DNA of 8,987 bases from Bacillus sp. sid0103 (lineage in GTDB: Bacteria > Bacillota > Bacilli > Bacillales_B > DSM-18226), in assembly GCF_019219025.1 (NCBI RefSeq), contig NZ_JAHUWN010000061.1, forward strand, positions 1 to 8,987, in the 5' to 3' direction. Below are positions 6,571 to 8,987 of this stretch, one piece after another (position 1 is the first letter of the stretch; the number at the start of each line of letters is the position of its first letter). The notes below the pieces were generated by a model. That model had not been told where the DNA came from, did not search any database, and saw only the letters and a program-made list of their open reading frames with translations. Both the position numbers and the translations under genes were made by a program.

Positions 6571-6774
6571 CAATCATATTTTTAACTCATCCACCAATTT
6601 CTTCCAAGTGATTGGTTAGTGGGCATAGAGTCTTTTTTCTCAAAGGGCCCAGTTTTATCCTTTTCAGTAATGTTCACCCAACTATTAAGTGATTACCGGA
6701 AGGTAAACTACTATGAAAATCTAAGAGAAACGGAGAAATCGTGAGATTTTGCTTTCTTTATTGAGGGAGTTTAG
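6571..6774 (+). other. Intergenic stretch with a degraded T repeat before element 2
   Basis: No gene is seen. TTACC-GGAA-GGTAA forms a small hairpin near 6693-6706. Bases 6735-6750 form a hairpin, GAAATC/GATTTT, closed by GTGA and followed by a T-rich run. The sequence after it, TTTTGCTTTCTTTATTGAGG (6747-6766) then GAGTTTAGC, parallels the T tail (TTTTGCTTGTTCCACTAACG then GGGCAGGTTAGC) with several changes. I read it as a diverged T copy whose tail received element 2. Confidence 0.4.
6735..6760 (+). terminator. Weak terminator upstream of element 2
   Basis: A 6-bp stem (five Watson-Crick pairs and one G-U pair) with a GTGA loop, then TTTTGCTTTCTTT. It is AU-rich and so weaker than those in T copies A and C. 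It would shield element 2 from transcription arriving from the left. Confidence 0.4.
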
Positions 6775-6860
6775 CATTCCTGTAGAGAGTTAATTATTGA
6801 CTTTGATAAAAAAAGAGCTCCTCAGTAAGATATGAGTATAGACACCACTCTAACTCAAAA
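6775..6860 (+). ncRNA. Candidate bridge RNA in the 5' end of element 2
   Basis: GAGTTA (6787-6792) pairs with TAACTC (6851-6856). The stem starts 12 bases after the left end and finishes 8 bases before the ribosome binding site, as in element 1, where the pairs are GAGTG/CACTC. The inner part shares the A-rich TTTGATAAAAAAAG loop region. The inner hairpins are less clear than in element 1; GAGT (6834-6837) with ACTC (6847-6850) is one. The compensatory change in the outer stem argues for a conserved RNA. Confidence 0.45.
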
Positions 6861-6880
6861 CCTTAGGAGGAACCCTTATT

Positions 6881-8155
6881 ATGAAGTTTAAAATGCAAGA
6901 CAAACAAAATCAACTAATAGAAAGAATTTCCGATAAACACCTCGTTATTGGTGTAGATATCGCTCAACAATTTCACGTCGCTCGAGCAGTGAATTTCCGT
7001 GGAATTGTAGTCGGTGATCCTCTCACATTTGAAAATAACGAAGACGGATTTACTATTTTATTTCAATGGATTAACAAACTAAAAAGAACTAATAACTTGA
7101 ATACAACTATAGTTGGTATGGAACCTACTGGACATTACTGGATTAATCTATCAAAATGGCTTTTTGAACAGAATATCGATGTAGTAACAGTAAATCCATA
7201 CCATGTAAAAAGGAATAAAGAGAATCGAGATAATACTCAGTCAAAAAGCGATAAAAAAGATGCACTAGTTATCGCTGATATGGTGAAGAATGGTTACTAT
7301 GCCATCGTTCGGCCAACTTCTGAATCATTTGAAGAACTTCGAGTTCTTATGTCTAACCGTGACGTGATTGTTAAGCTTCTCGTCAGTTCTATCAATCAAT
7401 TAAATCGTTGGGTTGATATCGTCTTTCCAGAGCTTCGAAAAGTATTCAAAGACGTGACTGGCAAAGGGGCAATCGCAACCCTTCGCTTATTTCCCACCCC
7501 AATCGAATTGCGTTCAATGCTACCTCAAAACCTTGTTATCGCATGGAAGTCCCTGATGAAGAGACAGCCTGGATTAAAAAAAGCCCAATTACTTATTCAT
7601 TTAGCTAAACGTTCGATCGGCACTAGGCAAGCACTTGATGCTTATAAATTTCATCTACAACAATTACTAGAGGAATATGATCTCGCAACAACACAACTCG
7701 AAAGAGTTGAACAACAAGTTACAGAAGTTCTTAAACAAATTCCTTATGCCAATCAATTGCTTACCATTAAAGGAATTAGTGAGATTTCATTGGCAGGTAT
7801 ATTAGGGGAAGCTGGAGATTTAAGTGGCTTTGCCCACGGCAATTCTTTACTACGTCATGCAGGATTGCACCTAGCTGAAGCAAGCTCGGGAAAGTGGAAA
7901 GGGCAAATTGTCATTTCTAAACGTGGAAGATCTAGATTGCGGCGTTTCCTTTATTTAGCGACTATGAGCCTTGTGATGAACAACCCTGAGTTTAAAGCGA
8001 TACACACCAATAATGTTAAGGTGAAAAAAATCAAGAAGATGAAATCAATTATGAAATTGGTTGGTAAACTGGCTCGGGTATTTGTAGGAATAGCCCAACG
8101 AAATGAATCCTATTGTCCAGAAAAATTAAAACCTTTAACTTCTTTAGCAGCATAA
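6881..8155 (+). CDS. tnpA: IS110-family transposase (DEDD recombinase), element 2
   Basis: 424-aa recombinase of the same family as the product of 5054-6349 but clearly divergent, so the two elements arrived separately and are not a recent duplication. Catalytic residues: Asp26 in GVDIA, Glu81 in GMEPTGHYW, Asp124 and Asp127 in KSDKKDALVIADM. The helical linker lies at about 255-285. The C-terminal Transposase_20 domain is at about 292-375 (TIKGISEISLAGILGEAGDL, RHAGLH, SSGKWKG, SKRGRSRLRR), with Ser336 the likely catalytic serine. All motifs are intact, so it is probably functional. The start follows AGGAGG (6865-6870) by 10 bases; a second in-frame ATG at 6893 is possible but further from the site. 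Transcription is likely from within or just left of the element's left end. Confidence 0.95.
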   Translation: MKFKMQDKQNQLIERISDKHLVIGVDIAQQFHVARAVNFRGIVVGDPLTFENNEDGFTILFQWINKLKRTNNLNTTIVGMEPTGHYWINLSKWLFEQNIDVVTVNPYHVKRNKENRDNTQSKSDKKDALVIADMVKNGYYAIVRPTSESFEELRVLMSNRDVIVKLLVSSINQLNRWVDIVFPELRKVFKDVTGKGAIATLRLFPTPIELRSMLPQNLVIAWKSLMKRQPGLKKAQLLIHLAKRSIGTRQALDAYKFHLQQLLEEYDLATTQLERVEQQVTEVLKQIPYANQLLTIKGISEISLAGILGEAGDLSGFAHGNSLLRHAGLHLAEASSGKWKGQIVISKRGRSRLRRFLYLATMSLVMNNPEFKAIHTNNVKVKKIKKMKSIMKLVGKLARVFVGIAQRNESYCPEKLKPLTSLAA

Positions 8156-8185
8156 GATCTAATAGATTCCTTAGAAACACTTACT

Positions 8186-8207
8186 AGTTTCCCCGAAAGG
8201 GTAAACT
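8186..8207 (+). other. Stable GAAA-loop hairpin 30 bases after the element 2 transposase
   Basis: AGTTT-C-CCC pairs with GGG-T-AAACT: eight pairs and one mismatch around a GAAA tetraloop. No U-run follows, so it is not a standard terminator. A second hairpin, CGAAT (8250-8254) with ATTCG (8263-8267), follows. Both lie in the 3' non-coding part of element 2 and may shape its right end or protect the 3' end of the mRNA. Confidence 0.45.
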
Positions 8208-8359
8208 CCAATAAATTATCTAAATAATGATTGTTAGCTTTACACTTATCGAATGTTGGCTTATTCGCAGGATTTCAAATATGTACGGAGTACCAGATTT
8301 ATTGAACAAAAGGGCACTGACCCATCAGGTTAGCATAACTGGCCTCCACGGAGTCATAT

Positions 8360-8466
8360 TGATCTGAACTCATTTCATTTAATCTTTAAACCCATATCAA
8401 GGGTTATGAAATTCTGCGAATAAGCGAGCATTTGCGAGAAAATCGTATTAAACTGAGGGAGTTCAA
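8360..8466 (+). repeat. R2 repeat, copy 2 (107 bp, structured)
   Basis: It aligns without gaps to 1802-1908, with 16 differences by hand count. The outer arms TGAACTC (8365-8371) and GAGTTCA (8459-8465) and the inner arms ATTTCA and TGAAAT are unchanged. In the third stem one C-to-T change turns a G-C pair into G-U and another change adds a pair, so the fold is kept. Seven of the 16 changes fall between positions 23 and 38, the loop of the second stem. It lies just upstream of a small membrane-protein gene, as copy 1 does. Confidence 0.75.
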
Positions 8467-8518
8467 TAAGAAATGATATGATATAAAGAAAATATAGAAG
8501 TCATAGAGGGGAAGTAAC

Positions 8519-8707
8519 ATGACTATATTAGTGATAATTACCGCATTAATAACTTTAACAGGACTAATAGTTTTATCATATAAAGGGAAGGAATTTTATT
8601 ATAATGAGACTTTCAGTGGGAATAGTCCTGAAATTTTAGGCGCAATATTTGAATCACTGATAAATTTTAACCTTAGCCCTGTTGAATATAGGGCTAAGGC
8701 TGCTTAA
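8519..8707 (+). CDS. Small membrane protein of unknown function, probably truncated (62 aa)
   Basis: It starts at an ATG with a moderate ribosome binding site (AGGGGA, 8506-8511, 7 bases upstream). Residues 3-20 form one hydrophobic helix (ILVIITALITLTGLIVLS), followed by a charged segment. The last ten or so residues (SPVEYRAKAA) are encoded by an inverted repeat that looks like a decayed terminator (8671-8699). The natural stop was therefore probably lost or the gene was cut, and the reading frame runs through the hairpin. R2 copy 2 lies 53 bases upstream. I do not recognise the protein; it may be a remnant. Confidence 0.45.
   Translation: MTILVIITALITLTGLIVLSYKGKEFYYNETFSGNSPEILGAIFESLINFNLSPVEYRAKAA
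8671..8699 (+). repeat. Perfect 10-bp inverted repeat at the end of the 62-aa ORF
   Basis: CCTTAGCCCT (8671-8680) and AGGGCTAAGG (8690-8699) surround a 9-base loop. It has the shape of a terminator, but on the plus strand the bases after it are CTGCTTAATA, with no U-run. On the minus strand TTAAAATTT follows, which is weakly U-rich, so it could act for leftward transcription. Confidence 0.6.
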
Positions 8708-8712
8708 TATGT

Positions 8713-8765
8713 GTACCTTTTATTTAATTGTCCACTTGACAGGGGTAAGACCAAAAAAAAGGTAC
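8713..8765. repeat. Perfect 9-bp inverted repeat with 35-bp spacer
   Basis: GTACCTTTT (8713-8721) and AAAAGGTAC (8757-8765). The spacer contains TGTCCACTTGACAGGGGTAA, which on the minus strand reads CCCTGTCAAGTGGACA, a sequence I associate, from memory and without proof, with ends of Gram-positive insertion sequences. It may be a remnant of an insertion-sequence end. No transposase is nearby. Confidence 0.4.
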
Positions 8766-8795
8766 CTTTCGTCCAAAAGTGATCATTACTGCGGT

Positions 8796-8841
8796 GTTCC
8801 CGAGCTTACTTCGCGTGAAGATTTTTCATCGGATCGGGAAC
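8796..8841. repeat. 8-bp inverted repeat with an inner hairpin
   Basis: GTTCCCGA (8796-8803) and TCGGGAAC (8834-8841) enclose CTTC-GCGT-GAAG (8809-8820). It lies 35 bases beyond the stop codon of the minus-strand oxidoreductase. It lacks a U-run on the minus strand, so it is not a standard terminator for that gene. Its role is unknown. Confidence 0.4.
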
Positions 8842-8875
8842 AACTGCCTAAAGATGCACGTTTGCATTAACCCTC

Positions 8876-8987
8876 TTATTCAGATACCTTTACCAATAAC
8901 TTACCTGTATTTCCACCAGTGAATAACTGGAAAAAAGCAGATACTGTATTTTCAAACCCCTCAACAATCGTCTCTTGATATTTGATT
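8876..8987 (-). CDS. yfmJ: NADP-dependent oxidoreductase, C-terminal end (YfmJ-like), partial
   Basis: On the minus strand the last 36 codons of a gene enter from the right edge and end at TAA (8878-8876). The translation YQETIVEGFENTVSAFFQLF, then TGGNTGKLLVKVSE, matches the C-terminus of zinc-independent medium-chain dehydrogenases/reductases of the YfmJ / leukotriene B4 dehydrogenase type (pattern: ETIVEGFE..., AF..LF.G.N.GK.LVKVS). These cytosolic enzymes reduce alpha,beta-unsaturated ketones and aldehydes with NADPH. The rest of the gene, including its Rossmann fold and start, lies outside the window. It is probably the chromosomal boundary of the mobile cluster. The family is confident; the exact gene name is less so. 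Confidence 0.8.
   Translation of the reverse strand, partial: IKYQETIVEGFENTVSAFFQLFTGGNTGKLLVKVSE

Larger units (their letters stand above)
6775..8333 (+). mobile_element. IS110-family insertion sequence, element 2 (about 1559 bp)
   Basis: One transposase gene (6881-8155) with about 106 bp of 5' and 178 bp of 3' non-coding DNA. The left end CATTCCTGTA is identical to that of element 1. TTAGCAT occurs at both edges (6771-6777 and 8330-8336). The left flank resembles a T tail and the right flank runs into R2. In copy B, T and R2 are joined directly through GGTTAGC, which supports insertion at that junction. The right edge could lie up to about 20 bp further right, because the flank has an extra stretch (about 8335-8355) absent from copy B. 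No terminal inverted repeats are seen. Confidence 0.7.

Noticed and set aside
4936..8333. Composite transposon made by the two IS110 elements
   Set aside because: The elements are divergent, in the same orientation, and enclose only about 310 bp of non-coding DNA; IS110 elements are not known to form standard composite transposons.
8682..8870. Plus-strand 62-codon frame overlapping the end of 8519-8707
   Set aside because: Starts inside a hairpin loop, has no ribosome binding site, and crosses two inverted repeats; the product looks random.
1..8987. CRISPR arrays, tRNA or rRNA genes
   Set aside because: No regularly spaced short repeats and no tRNA- or rRNA-like sequence were seen on either strand.

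Overview
The window looks like accessory DNA from a low-GC Gram-positive bacterium, probably a Bacillaceae relative. It is AT-rich, its genes have strong AGGAGG-type ribosome binding sites, and its rho-independent terminators are U-rich. The genus cannot be fixed from this sequence. About 60 percent of the window is mobile DNA; ordinary genes are few and short.

Layout, left to right. Bases 1-120 are the 3' end (domains V and VI) of a group II intron whose body lies outside the window. Bases 121-1035 hold no convincing gene, only one copy of a terminator-bearing repeat (called T here) near 714-798. A small unrecognised gene on the minus strand (1128-1520) has its own promoter and terminator. 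A second T copy (1691-1797) runs directly into a 107-bp repeat (called R2, 1802-1908). R2 ends in a promoter for a membrane-anchored protein of unknown function (1966-2682). A third T copy follows that gene's stop codon and acts as its terminator. Its U-run is split by a complete group II intron (2742-4911) encoding a reverse transcriptase/maturase. Twenty-four bases after the intron, in the GGGGCAG tail of the same T copy, an IS110-family element begins (about 4936-6460). After about 310 bp of structured, non-coding DNA comes a second, divergent IS110-family element (about 6775-8333), which sits between a degraded T copy and a second R2 copy (8360-8466). R2 again lies upstream of a small membrane-protein ORF (8519-8707). 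The window closes with several inverted repeats and the C-terminal end of a minus-strand NADP-dependent oxidoreductase (YfmJ-like).

How the parts relate. The T repeat appears to be a shared landing pad: the group II intron enters at the terminator U-run, and both IS110 elements enter about 25 bp further on. The IS110 family moves using a transposase and a bridge RNA encoded in the element's non-coding end. The 5' non-coding ends of these two elements share a start motif, an A-rich loop and a closing stem whose pairs change in a compensatory way, so I propose a bridge-RNA candidate for each. The R2 repeat is equally long in both copies, and most of its differences fall outside its predicted stems. 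T, R2 and the two RNA candidates are the parts that most deserve follow-up.
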